NCBI GenBank assembly: GCA_947589735.1
Contig: CANQCR010000012.1
Coordinates: 1-43,851 of the forward strand
Length of the DNA: 43,851 bases
Source: an uncultured Bacilli bacterium
GTDB taxonomy: Bacteria > Bacillota_I > Bacilli_A > RF39 > UBA660
Direction: 5' to 3'
In this document: positions 15,470-24,120 of the stretch, one piece after another
Layout: every line of letters starts with the position of its first letter
Position numbering within the stretch: position 1 is the stretch's first letter
Notes under the pieces: model-generated
Database searches by the model: none
Told to the model about the DNA's origin: nothing
What the model saw: only the letters and a program-made list of their open reading frames with translations
Position numbers and translations under genes: made by a program

Positions 15470-15533
15470 TTTATAATCCACCTAATAACTATGCAAAAGA
15501 TGAAAAAAATGGTATATTGAAAGAGGTGATTAT

Positions 15534-15989
15534 ATGAATATTAAAGATGATTCTTTTGTTATTGTTGAGATAATACCAAGTAATACTTATGAACGTGGTG
15601 GGGTTATTGTTCAAATATCAGCTTTAAAGATTAAGGGTTTAAAATTAGAGGGACGCCTAGATGTCCGTCTTAAAGATGAAGCCTTACCATTTCAAGAAAT
15701 GAAAGCTTTTATTGATTATGATCATGATGCATTTAAACTTATGGATAGTGAAGAAAAATTAAAAGAAGCCTTTAAAACTTTTTGTCAAAAAGAACCTCTT
15801 TTACTTCTTGATGATGTTTATACCCCAGCATTTCTAAATTATTTAGATAATCAAAAAGAAAATATTTTAAAGTATTTAAACTTAACTTATCATAAAAATG
15901 TTTTAGATGATATTACAAGTAAATATCATTTAGCCCCTTCTAATCATATTGTGGATCTTCTATATGAGGCCTTAATGATGGAATACTAA
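15534..15989 (+). CDS. Degenerate DEDD-exonuclease-fold protein
   Basis: A 151-residue protein whose layout resembles the DnaQ/PolC-type 3'-5' exonuclease domain. There is a first strand (VIVEIIPSNTYERGG, where exonucleases have DxExTG), a second strand (VIVQISALKIKGLKL, like IIEIGAVKV), the 'P.....FI..DHDAFK' region and a later 'PLLLLDDVYTPAFLNYL' (like LVAHNASFDLGFL). The catalytic acidic residues of motif I are missing, so it is probably not an active nuclease. It could be a nucleic-acid-binding or regulatory remnant. RBS AGAGGTG is well placed. The family assignment is by pattern only. Confidence 0.55.
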   Translation: MNIKDDSFVIVEIIPSNTYERGGVIVQISALKIKGLKLEGRLDVRLKDEALPFQEMKAFIDYDHDAFKLMDSEEKLKEAFKTFCQKEPLLLLDDVYTPAFLNYLDNQKENILKYLNLTYHKNVLDDITSKYHLAPSNHIVDLLYEALMMEY

Positions 15990-16012
15990 AAGGATGAATT
16001 AATCATCCTTTT
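15988..16012. terminator. Convergent terminator between the exonuclease-like gene and spoIVB
   Basis: AAAAGGATGA (15988-15997) pairs with TCATCCTTTT (16003-16012) and T residues follow on the plus strand. It overlaps both stop codons. Confidence 0.8.
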
Positions 16013-16949
16013 TTTCTGCTCCTTTTAACATATTAGTAATAAGTATGGCATATCCCCTTTTAGGGTCATCGACAACGACATGAGTTACAGCCCCGATGAG
16101 ATGATTATCTTGAATGATTGGTGAGCCACTCATTCCTTGGACAATCCCCCCGACTTTAAGTAATCTTTCATCAGTCACTTTAAACATAATGTTTTTGCTT
16201 TCCTCTTTGGTATTGATTTTTAAAATTTCAATTTCATATTTTTGGACTTTATTATCTTCAAGTTCCGTTAACATATAGGCTTTACCGCGTTTTACATCAT
16301 TTTCTGTTCCAACTTTATACAAATTAGTTGTATCAATATCTTCTAAATAATCACCAAATAAGCCTAAATTAGTATTATCATCAATATCACCAAGGATAGA
16401 TGAAGTATTAATAGAGGCATTCTTTTCACCGGGATTACCATTATCACTGCGTTTAATCTCTACTATTTTTGAGTCATATATGTACCCACCATTATCGTCT
16501 AGAATAAGTCCACTATTAGAGTCAATTATTTCATGTCCAAGAGCACCATATGTTTTACTTAAGGGATCAATGAATGTTAAAGTACCAATACCTGCAATGG
16601 AATCTTTTAGATATAACCCTGTTTTACCATTATTAATATTTAAAGTATTACTTTCATATGTACCATTTCTAATGTAACCTATGTTAGCAGAGTCTTTTCT
16701 ACTATTAGAAATGTCTTCCATAAATGTTTTAAGATCAGTAATATCTTTGCCATTTAAACTAATAATGATATCGCCTTTTTTAATTGCCGAATTGGTTTTA
16801 TCATAATTACCAGCGACAATAATGCCATTTGTTTTAAGCTTAATACCAATATTTTCCCCACTCGCAATAAGATAATCGGAATATGCTAAAACGGGTGACG
16901 GAATAATTAAAAGTAGCATTAACATAATTTGTTTAAAACGCTTAAACAT
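15999..16949 (-). CDS. spoIVB: SpoIVB sporulation signalling serine peptidase
   Basis: A 316-residue secreted protease that acts in the space between the two spore membranes to trigger sigma-K activation. It has an N-terminal signal or anchor segment (residues 8-22), a PDZ domain (about 30-95, with GDIISLNGKDI) and an SA-family peptidase domain. GIGTLTFIDP followed by GALGHEI carries the catalytic His, and IVQGMSGSPIIQDN carries the catalytic Ser, with GAVTHVVVDDP and RGYAI after it, as in B. subtilis. The start at 16949 has an AAGGAG ribosome binding site. The frame stays open upstream but lacks a site there. A near-consensus sigma-F/G promoter lies just ahead, as expected for a forespore gene. 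Confidence 0.94.
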   Translation of the reverse strand: MFKRFKQIMLMLLLIIPSPVLAYSDYLIASGENIGIKLKTNGIIVAGNYDKTNSAIKKGDIIISLNGKDITDLKTFMEDISNSRKDSANIGYIRNGTYESNTLNINNGKTGLYLKDSIAGIGTLTFIDPLSKTYGALGHEIIDSNSGLILDDNGGYIYDSKIVEIKRSDNGNPGEKNASINTSSILGDIDDNTNLGLFGDYLEDIDTTNLYKVGTENDVKRGKAYMLTELEDNKVQKYEIEILKINTKEESKNIMFKVTDERLLKVGGIVQGMSGSPIIQDNHLIGAVTHVVVDDPKRGYAILITNMLKGAEKKDD

Positions 16950-16975
16950 ACTTCTCCTTTTATAGGTTACATATT

Positions 16976-17004
16976 TAGTATGAATATCGATATCTTTTTT
17001 ATGC
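16976..17004 (-). promoter_or_regulatory. Sigma-G (sigma-F/G) promoter of spoIVB
   Basis: On the minus strand, GCATA (17000-17004), a 17-base spacer and CATACTA (16976-16982) match the forespore sigma-G consensus (GMATR, 17-18, CATNHTA) at every specified position. The predicted start is about 20 bases before the spoIVB start codon. Confidence 0.75.
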
Positions 17005-17034
17005 AAAAAGAAAAGTGATAATTTAATCACTTTT
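17005..17034 (-). terminator. Terminator of the sortase gene
   Basis: AAAAGTGAT (17011-17019) pairs with ATCACTTTT (17026-17034), followed on the minus strand by CTTTTTGC. It overlaps the sortase stop codon and directly abuts the spoIVB promoter. Confidence 0.75.
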
Positions 17035-18502
17035 CTTCATTTTTAACTAGTTTAGCCTGAATAACAATACGATTACCTTTATAGTCTTTACAAGTTGATA
17101 AAGTTAAAAACTTATCACTGGTTGAGACTTTTGTATCAAAATTATAAATACTTCTTTTTAGCATGGTATCAATCCATTGTTGGAAAGCGGCTTCATTTTC
17201 AAAATTATGTGTTAAATAATAAGCTTCAGCTTTAACGACATAGATAGAAAAGATTTTCCATAAAGTATTATTAGTTGGCGTTGATAATTTGATAATATGA
17301 TTATCAGGGTTTTTATACCAATTTTCCTTTAAAGCTTTTTCTAGACTACCAAACATAACTTGATCAGTTCGACCATGACCATAAATAACGGTATTTTTTT
17401 TGAAATTAGTAAAATCAGATCTGAAATCACCATAAATCCAACCAGCAACATTGGTTTTGCGATTAAAAGAATGATTTAAATAAAAACTATTATCTTTACT
17501 TTGAACAACCGGATAATTAACATTAGTATTATTGACAAATAGCCAAGCAACCGTATCAGCATTTTTTTGTTTAAGACTAGCAAAGTCGACATTCATCATC
17601 GGTATATTAGCATAATTCCAATAATCAGCGCCATATTTATTTTTCTTTTTAACTGTTGGCGCTACCGAATCATCAACGACATTATATTCTTCTTCTGGTT
17701 CGGGTTCGATAATCGGTTCCGATGAAACATTACTATTAGAATCAATTATTTCTGGTTCAATTAAAGCTTCCTCGATGATATTATCAATTTCTTCTTGGGT
17801 CTCCTCACCAGTTCTTTTCCATTCTCTTAACATCCCAAGACAACTTACAAAACCAAAAACACCAATTAAAATGGTAATCATATAGACGTTTAAGACGCGG
17901 TTATTAAAAAGGAAATCAAGAGGTGAAGAACGATGGGCGGCATTAGATTTGTTTAAACTATCATAGACGATATCTTTATTACTTTTTTGATCTAACCAGT
18001 TTTGGGATAAAAAGACATCTTCCCCACTTTCTTCAACACTATGTAGTAAATCATGAAGACTGGCTTTTTTAACTTTACCATTTAATTTTTTAATGGTATT
18101 AGTAACTTCAAACATCGCTTGTCTGTTAAAAATTAATTTGGCTGTATCGTCGGTCATTGATTTAATATAAGGATCATTTATAATTTGCTCAAATTGGGCG
18201 ATAATTTCCAATATTTCATCAGAATTAACGATTTGACCAGTTCGAATTTTATAATTAATTGTATTCGTAAAAGTATCTAAAATGATTTTCGTATTAAATA
18301 TAGCTGCTGTTTTATATTGGGGAAAAAGATGAACTAATTTTTCTAATGATACATAAGTTAGGCGATCTTTAGCATAGTTTTCTTTTAAATATATAACTTT
18401 TTTACTGTTGACAGCAACAAAAAAAGCAAATGTTTTATTAGCTATTTGAACGGATTTAATAATAACACATTCTTCATTTTGATAAATAATGGCTTTTTTC
18501 AT
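17027..18502 (-). CDS. Class B sortase with large N-terminal cytoplasmic region
   Basis: A 491-residue membrane transpeptidase that should attach surface proteins to the cell wall. The sortase domain occupies about residues 295-491. The catalytic His376 is in VIYGHGR, Cys471 in TLSTCKD and Arg478 in GNRIVIQAKL, and DTVAWLFVNNTNVNYPVVQ is typical of SrtB. Ahead of it are one membrane span (about 203-224), an acidic linker rich in Glu and Pro, and an unusual 200-residue N-terminal region that I do not recognise, predicted to be cytoplasmic. Ordinary SrtB is only about 250 residues. The start at 18502 has GAGGCGAT upstream. The adhesin gene immediately upstream is the likely substrate. Confidence 0.9.
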   Translation of the reverse strand: MKKAIIYQNEECVIIKSVQIANKTFAFFVAVNSKKVIYLKENYAKDRLTYVSLEKLVHLFPQYKTAAIFNTKIILDTFTNTINYKIRTGQIVNSDEILEIIAQFEQIINDPYIKSMTDDTAKLIFNRQAMFEVTNTIKKLNGKVKKASLHDLLHSVEESGEDVFLSQNWLDQKSNKDIVYDSLNKSNAAHRSSPLDFLFNNRVLNVYMITILIGVFGFVSCLGMLREWKRTGEETQEEIDNIIEEALIEPEIIDSNSNVSSEPIIEPEPEEEYNVVDDSVAPTVKKKNKYGADYWNYANIPMMNVDFASLKQKNADTVAWLFVNNTNVNYPVVQSKDNSFYLNHSFNRKTNVAGWIYGDFRSDFTNFKKNTVIYGHGRTDQVMFGSLEKALKENWYKNPDNHIIKLSTPTNNTLWKIFSIYVVKAEAYYLTHNFENEAAFQQWIDTMLKRSIYNFDTKVSTSDKFLTLSTCKDYKGNRIVIQAKLVKNEEK

Positions 18503-18543
18503 CCTATCGCCTCTATCTAATTGTATCACAAAAAGACAACAAA

Positions 18544-18564
18544 AAAAAGAGCTAGGCTCTTTTT
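18544..18564 (-). terminator. Terminator of the adhesin gene
   Basis: AAAAAGAGC (18544-18552) pairs with GCTCTTTTT (18556-18564) with a 3-base loop, and the minus-strand T run continues. It overlaps the adhesin stop codon, so read-through into the sortase may be limited. Confidence 0.8.
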
Positions 18565-20359
18565 ACGCATGTTGTTGATTTAATTTAAATATACTAAATC
18601 CAGCTAAACCAACGAATCCAATAAGACCGGCAACGATAAGAGTTATATTCATATCAGCGGTTACAGGAATTGGTGAGTTATACATAACAACCGTTTTTTC
18701 AACTCCACCATCAGCGGTTACTTCAAACTCAACGACATCTTCACTGATGCCATATCCTTTTGGCGCACGGGTTTCAATTAATGTATACTTACCAGGTTTT
18801 AAATCAGTAAGATAATGTGGTTGTTTAGTTGAAGTCCATTCAGCAACAACATTACCATTAGCATCTTTAACAACTAATTTAGCACCAGGTACTTCTTTTT
18901 CATTAGTTATATCTCTTTTACTAATTTTAACTAAAGTATTATCTGGAATTGGGGTGTTGTACATAACGACAGGTTTTTCAACTCCACCATCATTTTCAAC
19001 AACAAAATTAATTGTTTCACTTGATAACAAGTATCCTTCAGGAGCTATAGTTTCTGTTAAACTATATTTTCCTGGCGTAAGTGATTGAATATAATGTGGT
19101 GATGTTGTTGAAGTCCACTCATCAACAACTTTTCCTAAAGCATCCTTAAGAACTAAATGAGCTCCCGCAAGTTCGGCTTTAGTCGTAATATCTTGTTTAC
19201 TTATTTTAACTTTTGATGGATTTTTTGAATTGACTAATTTAACATCAATAGTTTGTCCAGCTTTGGTTGTAACATTTACTGTTGCAGCTTTAATATATCC
19301 AGCTGGAGCTGATTCTTCAATAATAGTATAGGTACCAACTGGTAAATTACTAATTGTATATGGGTTATTCGTACTATTAGTTGTCCAACTAGCTACAACA
19401 TCACCTGCAGCATTTTTAACGGTTATTTTAACACCGGAAAGTTTTACTTCGCTTCCTGATGAAACATCAACTTTAGTAATTCTTAAAGCTGTAATAGGAT
19501 TTATGGTTGTAGTGGTTGATGCTGAAACACTAACTGCTTCATTGTACATCAAGCCGATATTTTGATATGATGAACTACCAGCTGTATAACGATAAATCTT
19601 TTTAGCTGTACCGGTTGCTCTAGCATCGACCCTAATTGACATATTCGTACCAACCTTACTAGTTGGAATAGAAACATAGAAACTCTTACCAGCTGGGACT
19701 TTAACACCACTGGCATTTTCTTTACCATCAACGACAACTTTAGCATCAGCTGGAGCGTTAATTAAGTAAATGTTTGCATTACTATAACCTGATCCACTAA
19801 TGGTTATATTATTACTTACATATTTTGTACCATCGCTTGATAATTTCATCGATCCACCATTAGTAATAGATAGCTTAGGTGTTGATAATTGATATCTACT
19901 AGCAGCATTATAAAGAGCAATTGCCCCACTACCAAGACGACCATTGGCATTAAGATTACTTGTCTTTAATGAACCTTGCGCTAACCATATCGCTAACTGG
20001 GTTACATAATATCTTTCATCAGCTGAATAGCTATTTCCAAGTAGACTACTATTCCAGTTACCACCATATCCATTATTTAGGATATAAACAAGGCTTGGCG
20101 TTGTAAGTTCACGATCAAGACGTAACTTAGAGCCGTAAGTAGGAGCGGCTAGAACCTTATTAAGACAGAAACCAATTCTATCGCCTTGACTTGTTCCAAC
20201 CCACTTATAAGATGTTGTTGAACCAACATACTGGTCAACCCCTTTTAAATTACGTTTATAAAATGTAATCGTACTATCAACGGCATTTACTTTTGTCATA
20301 GTAAACACAGTTAGGAAGACGACAACAAATAAACCTAAAATTCTTTTAATGTTTTTCAT
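18563..20359 (-). CDS. Cell-wall thioester adhesin with three SpaA-type repeats
   Basis: A 598-residue surface protein. A signal peptide (cleavage after about Ala26) precedes a thioester domain. Cys65 in GFCLNK and Gln121 in VTQLAIWLAQG are positioned to form the internal Cys-Gln thioester used by Gram-positive adhesins to bond covalently to host molecules. Three SpaA/CnaB domains follow (about 291-380, 383-475 and 478-562). Each has an N-terminal lysine (Lys296, Lys388, Lys481) and a Glu in the E(S/T).AP.GY motif (348/349, 436, 529) that could form isopeptide bonds. The C-terminus has NSPIPVTAD (561-569), a membrane span and a short tail, and no LPXTG. Promoter and RBS (GGAGGAG) are strong. 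Confidence 0.9.
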   Translation of the reverse strand: MKNIKRILGLFVVVFLTVFTMTKVNAVDSTITFYKRNLKGVDQYVGSTTSYKWVGTSQGDRIGFCLNKVLAAPTYGSKLRLDRELTTPSLVYILNNGYGGNWNSSLLGNSYSADERYYVTQLAIWLAQGSLKTSNLNANGRLGSGAIALYNAASRYQLSTPKLSITNGGSMKLSSDGTKYVSNNITISGSGYSNANIYLINAPADAKVVVDGKENASGVKVPAGKSFYVSIPTSKVGTNMSIRVDARATGTAKKIYRYTAGSSSYQNIGLMYNEAVSVSASTTTTINPITALRITKVDVSSGSEVKLSGVKITVKNAAGDVVASWTTNSTNNPYTISNLPVGTYTIIEESAPAGYIKAATVNVTTKAGQTIDVKLVNSKNPSKVKISKQDITTKAELAGAHLVLKDALGKVVDEWTSTTSPHYIQSLTPGKYSLTETIAPEGYLLSSETINFVVENDGGVEKPVVMYNTPIPDNTLVKISKRDITNEKEVPGAKLVVKDANGNVVAEWTSTKQPHYLTDLKPGKYTLIETRAPKGYGISEDVVEFEVTADGGVEKTVVMYNSPIPVTADMNITLIVAGLIGFVGLAGFSIFKLNQQHA

Positions 20360-20386
20360 TCAAACTCTCCTCCACACATCAACACA

Positions 20387-20415
20387 ATAATACCACAAAA
20401 TCCTTGTATAGTCAA
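20387..20415 (-). promoter_or_regulatory. Adhesin promoter
   Basis: On the minus strand TTGACT (20410-20415), 17 bases, TATTAT (20387-20392), ahead of a GGAGGAG ribosome binding site. Confidence 0.75.
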
Positions 20416-20437
20416 CAAAAGATGACGTTATTAAACA

Positions 20438-20677
20438 TTAATCATTTTCGTCTTTAGCAAGGTGAAAATCTTCTAATTCGCCATTATCTTTAACAATTTT
20501 ATTAACTTGTTCTTCAATGTTTTTAAGTTTATCATCACATTCTTTGACAAGCTTCATTGCTTTTGTATATTTTTCAATGGAAGTATCAATATCAATTTCA
20601 CCATTTTCTAATTCATTAATGATACTTTCTAATTCTTTAATTTTATCTTCAAATTTTGCTTCTTTTTCCTTAGCCAT
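20438..20677 (-). CDS. xseB: Exodeoxyribonuclease VII small subunit
   Basis: A 79-residue helical protein that forms the small subunit of exonuclease VII, which degrades single-stranded DNA from both ends to short oligonucleotides. The family pattern FEDKIKELESIINELENGEI, then SIEKYTKAMKLVKECDDKL, is clear. The start codon overlaps the xseA stop codon (TAATG), so the two subunits are translationally coupled. Length is normal. Confidence 0.95.
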   Translation of the reverse strand: MAKEKEAKFEDKIKELESIINELENGEIDIDTSIEKYTKAMKLVKECDDKLKNIEEQVNKIVKDNGELEDFHLAKDEND

Positions 20678-21957
20678 TATGATACCTCCTTTTCTTTAAG
20701 AATAACTTCAGCTTTTAAAATACCATCCGCTAAACGGATATTAATCACATCTTTAACTTTCACTTTTTTAATACTCTTAATAACCTTATATTCACTATCC
20801 ATCGTAATACTGTAACCACGTTTTAATGTATGAATAGGACTTACTAATTCTAGTTTATCGATTAGATTTGTAAGCTTTATTTGATAATCTTTATAGATAA
20901 GATGCGGATTATTAAGAAGATAATTACTCTTTAAATGATCTAATTCTTGACGATAATTATGAACCTTTTTATTAATAACATTATTAAGGCGGTCAATCAT
21001 CATATCAAGCTTTTGCCTCTTAGCATCATACATAATCATTGGATTTTTAAGAACAAAAGAGCTTTTAAAAGTCTCTAAAATTAATCTTTTATAATTAATA
21101 TTTTTTAAAATAGCTTCTTTAATACGAATATTTAACTGATTAAGATAACTTTTTAAATCAACTAGATTAGGTACGGCCATTTCGGCAGCTCCCGTTGGGG
21201 TTGGCGCTCTTAAATCAGCAACAAAATCGGCTATCGTAAAATCAATTTCATGACCAACAGCACTAATAATTGGTGTTTTAGCTTTAAATATTGCTCTTGC
21301 AACTACTTCTTCATTAAAAGGCCACAAGTCTTCAATACTTCCCCCACCCCGGCCAACAATAAGTAAGTCTAAATTATAAGTATCCGCTAATTCAATTTTT
21401 TTAACGATATCATCTTTAGCGTATTCTCCTTGAACAAGACATGGAAATAAAATAGTCTTACAGATGGGATAACGCCTTTTAATCGTTGATAAAATATCTT
21501 TAATAGCGGCTCCCGTTGGAGCGGTAACAATACCTATAACTTCGGGATACTTTGGTAATTTCTTTTTATACTTGGGATCAAACAAGCCTTCTCTTTCAAG
21601 ACTCGCTTTTAATTTTTCAAAAGCGAGATAAAGGTTACCAAGACCATCTTCTTGCATATCTTCAACATAAATCTGATAACTACCCGTCGCTTCATAGACA
21701 CTAATTCGGCCTATTACGAGAACTTTTTTACCATCAGTTGGTGTAAAGTTTAACTTTTTAGCATATGAAGAAAACATAATGGCATTAATCCTACTATTTT
21801 CATCTTTCAAAGAAAAATATAAATGACCAGTCGTATGACCTTTGAAATTAGATATTTCCCCTTTTAAATAGACAACTCTTAAGTGTTCATTACGATCAAA
21901 TTGATCTTTTAAATAGCGATTAATAACCGATACAGTTAAATATTTATCGTGCTTCAT
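20677..21957 (-). CDS. xseA: Exodeoxyribonuclease VII large subunit
   Basis: About 426 residues. It has an N-terminal OB-fold that binds single-stranded DNA ([20 protein letters not shown] near residue 35), then the catalytic domain with [38 protein letters not shown] and [17 protein letters not shown], followed by the long coiled coil and a C-terminal LKRGYSI segment. All match XseA. The start at 21957 is preferred to a slightly earlier ATG because AAAGGTGG is correctly spaced. It overlaps the end of nusB and the start of xseB in a three-gene operon. Confidence 0.95.
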   Translation of the reverse strand: MKHDKYLTVSVINRYLKDQFDRNEHLRVVYLKGEISNFKGHTTGHLYFSLKDENSRINAIMFSSYAKKLNFTPTDGKKVLVIGRISVYEATGSYQIYVEDMQEDGLGNLYLAFEKLKASLEREGLFDPKYKKKLPKYPEVIGIVTAPTGAAIKDILSTIKRRYPICKTILFPCLVQGEYAKDDIVKKIELADTYNLDLLIVGRGGGSIEDLWPFNEEVVARAIFKAKTPIISAVGHEIDFTIADFVADLRAPTPTGAAEMAVPNLVDLKSYLNQLNIRIKEAILKNINYKRLILETFKSSFVLKNPMIMYDAKRQKLDMMIDRLNNVINKKVHNYRQELDHLKSNYLLNNPHLIYKDYQIKLTNLIDKLELVSPIHTLKRGYSITMDSEYKVIKSIKKVKVKDVINIRLADGILKAEVILKEKEVS

Positions 21958-22354
21958 TGTCCACCTTTTCATGATAGATTTTATCTAACACACCATTAAT
22001 CATTTTCCTGACATCATCGTCACTATAGAGTTTAGCTAAATCAATTGCTTCATTAATAGCTACAACATCAGGAGTATCCGTATATAGTAACTCATATATT
22101 CCTAGGCGTAAAATAGCTTTATCAGTATAGCCTAGCCGGTCGATCGTCCAATTTTTTAAATAAGTATTGGCCTTTTCATCTAGCGCATCAATATTGGTAA
22201 GAACACCATACACAGCATCTTTAACAAAATCATTATCGATTTCTAACACACCTTTAATAACATCATCGACTTCATAAGCAATTTTATTATGTTTATAGAC
22301 ATCAATTTGATATAAAATAGTCATAATTTTTTTTCGTAATTCACTTCGTGTCAT
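21944..22354 (-). CDS. nusB: Transcription antitermination factor NusB
   Basis: A 136-residue all-helical protein. NusB with NusE binds boxA RNA and supports rRNA antitermination. The sequence starts [17 protein letters not shown] and ends in the diagnostic [28 protein letters not shown]. The ATG at 22354 is chosen with AGGTGAG upstream; an in-frame GTG nine bases earlier is the alternative. It is the first gene of the nusB-xseA-xseB operon, with a 14-base overlap into xseA. Confidence 0.93.
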   Translation of the reverse strand: MTRSELRKKIMTILYQIDVYKHNKIAYEVDDVIKGVLEIDNDFVKDAVYGVLTNIDALDEKANTYLKNWTIDRLGYTDKAILRLGIYELLYTDTPDVVAINEAIDLAKLYSDDDVRKMINGVLDKIYHEKVDNEAR

Positions 22355-22393
22355 AAAGATCACTCACCTAATTTTATTTTATCACAATAAGAA

Positions 22394-22419
22394 AAAAATG
22401 AGAATACTATCTCATTTTT
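22394..22419 (-). terminator. Terminator after the small membrane protein gene
   Basis: AAAAATGAGA (22394-22403) pairs with TCTCATTTTT (22410-22419) with a 6-base loop. T residues follow on the minus strand. Confidence 0.8.
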
Positions 22420-22813
22420 ATTTTAAAATTGCATTTAGACTATTCCGAATACTTTCTAATTCTAAGAATTTTTTGTTTCTAATCTTTCGATCACGGGCTA
22501 AAGTCTTAATTAATTTATAAACAGTTAAACCAAAGGCAAAAATAATGAAAATACTACCTAATAAGTAATCGTCTGTGATAAGTAAATAAATACCTACACA
22601 CATGATTGCAAATGAAAGTATTAAAGTAATTAAGATAATCATATTATTTTGATATTCATTTTCTAAAGTTGTAATTTTAAGTTTTAAATAATCGATTTGC
22701 TCTTGTTTCGTCATTTTTAATTTATCCATTGTATCAACAATATTATTATAGACGATTTCATTTTTATTCTTTTCATCACCACTTACAGCAATATTTAAAA
22801 TATCTTTTTCCAT
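22418..22813 (-). CDS. Small membrane protein with N-terminal coiled coil
   Basis: A 131-residue protein of unknown function. Residues about 25-55 are helical with coiled-coil character (KMTKQEQIDYLKLKITTLEN). Two membrane spans follow (about 59-78 and 83-100), then a basic helical tail (ARDRKIRNKKFLELE). The C-terminal tail and N-terminal region would both be cytoplasmic. It is a monocistronic unit ending in a strong terminator. No family recognised. Confidence 0.65.
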   Translation of the reverse strand: MEKDILNIAVSGDEKNKNEIVYNNIVDTMDKLKMTKQEQIDYLKLKITTLENEYQNNMIILITLILSFAIMCVGIYLLITDDYLLGSIFIIFAFGLTVYKLIKTLARDRKIRNKKFLELESIRNSLNAILK

Positions 22814-22868
22814 AACTCATCCCCCACGAATTAAGCATATTCTATCACAATTTTAATAAATTGTATAC

Positions 22869-23192
22869 TTATTCTGTAATAAAACTTGCTAAAAAATTAA
22901 AAAACTTTGATAAAACAACACTTAAGGCATCACTTAATGTATAAGATATTTTCTTACCAGCATTGGCAATTTGATTATTGAAATGGACATTTTCTTTAAT
23001 GATATAATCTTCAACGTCTAAGGCTTTCCCTTGCTTCACATCTTCTTCAAATTTTTTTATTTGCTCTTTTGTTAAAGTCATCTTCTGATAATTTTGATAT
23101 TCATAATATCCAGATACACTACTAAAATAAAGAGCTAAATAAGAAATTAATAAGACAAAGAAGACGAACTTAAACACTTTTTCTTTCTTCAT
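22869..23192 (-). CDS. Small membrane-anchored protein coupled to spoIIP
   Basis: A 107-residue protein with a basic N-terminus, one membrane span (about 8-26) and an extracytoplasmic region containing a charged helix (TLTKEQIKKFEEDVKQG) and the segment VEDYIIKEN, ending in an amphipathic helix. Its start lies 23 bases inside the end of spoIIP in another frame, so it is almost certainly co-translated with it and may work in the same sporulation step. I do not recognise it as a characterised protein. An engulfment accessory role is inference from position only. Confidence 0.65.
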   Translation of the reverse strand: MKKEKVFKFVFFVLLISYLALYFSSVSGYYEYQNYQKMTLTKEQIKKFEEDVKQGKALDVEDYIIKENVHFNNQIANAGKKISYTLSDALSVVLSKFFNFLASFITE

Positions 23193-24042
23193 ATAGATAA
23201 TCTCCTAATATTTTTGCTAACACACCAATTGTGTTTTGTACTTCTTCATATGTGTTTTTATTACCACCCAATTCAATTAAAATACTTTCATTACTTAAAT
23301 CCTGGTTATAAATGCCATTGACACCATTTCCCGATTTTAAACTAATCCCTCTTGTAAGTGTTGGATAATCTTTTTCTATTCGTTTATTTATCTTTTTAGC
23401 TAATTCATAATTCACTTTATAATTTTTATGATCTTTACCGATAACAAACATAATTTTGGCGTATTTTTTTTTATTAATCGTTACTGTAGTTGCACTTTTA
23501 CTTACCGCATCCCGGTGTAAGTCAATTAACAAATCGACTTGATACTTTGCTAAAATGTCTTGAACATAAAACTTACTTGCGTAATAACTATAGTTATAAC
23601 TGATATTATTGGTCCGCATAAACTCAGGTATATCCCCTTTTTCAACGATTACATCGACATTGTATTTAAGAAGTGCTTCTTTTAAATCTAAGGCAGCATT
23701 TAAGACGTTTTTCTTATCTTTATATCCTTCTGTTTGATGCGTATTGTAAATATATACTAGGGGTTTATCATTTGTGATATAACTAGCAAGTATTTCATTA
23801 TTATCCTGATATATTTGATGATAATAACTTAAAAAATAATGTGGTTTATTAATGGTTTCATTACTTATATATGTATGATATTTACCCAAAGAATTATGGG
23901 TAAAAACTAAATCAATAATAGGTGTATTTAAAGTAAGAAGAAAACATATTTTAATGACAAGATAAGAAAGTAAAATAATGAGTAAGTATTTAATAATAAT
24001 ATCATTACGTAATTTACGCCTTGTTTTAAAGTGTTTAGCCAT
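23170..24042 (-). CDS. spoIIP: Stage II sporulation protein P (SpoIIP)
   Basis: A 290-residue membrane-anchored peptidoglycan amidase/endopeptidase that, with SpoIID and SpoIIM, remodels the septal wall during engulfment. There is one N-terminal membrane span (about 18-38) and an extracytoplasmic catalytic domain of the amidase-3-like fold. Visible landmarks are VYIYNTHQTEGY (zinc-ligand His and Glu), LLIDLHRDAV (second His) and the C-terminal NQDLSNESILIELGGNKNT with the catalytic Glu. The sequence is shorter than B. subtilis SpoIIP in the linker. It is followed by an overlapping small gene. Confidence 0.93.
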   Translation of the reverse strand: MAKHFKTRRKLRNDIIIKYLLIILLSYLVIKICFLLTLNTPIIDLVFTHNSLGKYHTYISNETINKPHYFLSYYHQIYQDNNEILASYITNDKPLVYIYNTHQTEGYKDKKNVLNAALDLKEALLKYNVDVIVEKGDIPEFMRTNNISYNYSYYASKFYVQDILAKYQVDLLIDLHRDAVSKSATTVTINKKKYAKIMFVIGKDHKNYKVNYELAKKINKRIEKDYPTLTRGISLKSGNGVNGIYNQDLSNESILIELGGNKNTYEEVQNTIGVLAKILGDYLYEERKSV

Positions 24043-24087
24043 AGTATCACCACTATAGTTATATAATAATCACGTGCCACATTATGT

Positions 24088-24120
24088 CAAAAAAAAGCTA
24101 TATATTTAATTATATAGCTT
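24088..24120 (-). terminator. Terminator of the HAD hydrolase gene
   Basis: AAGCTATATA (24095-24104) pairs perfectly with TATATAGCTT (24111-24120). The minus-strand transcript then has eight T residues. It overlaps the stop codon of the HAD gene. Confidence 0.85.
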
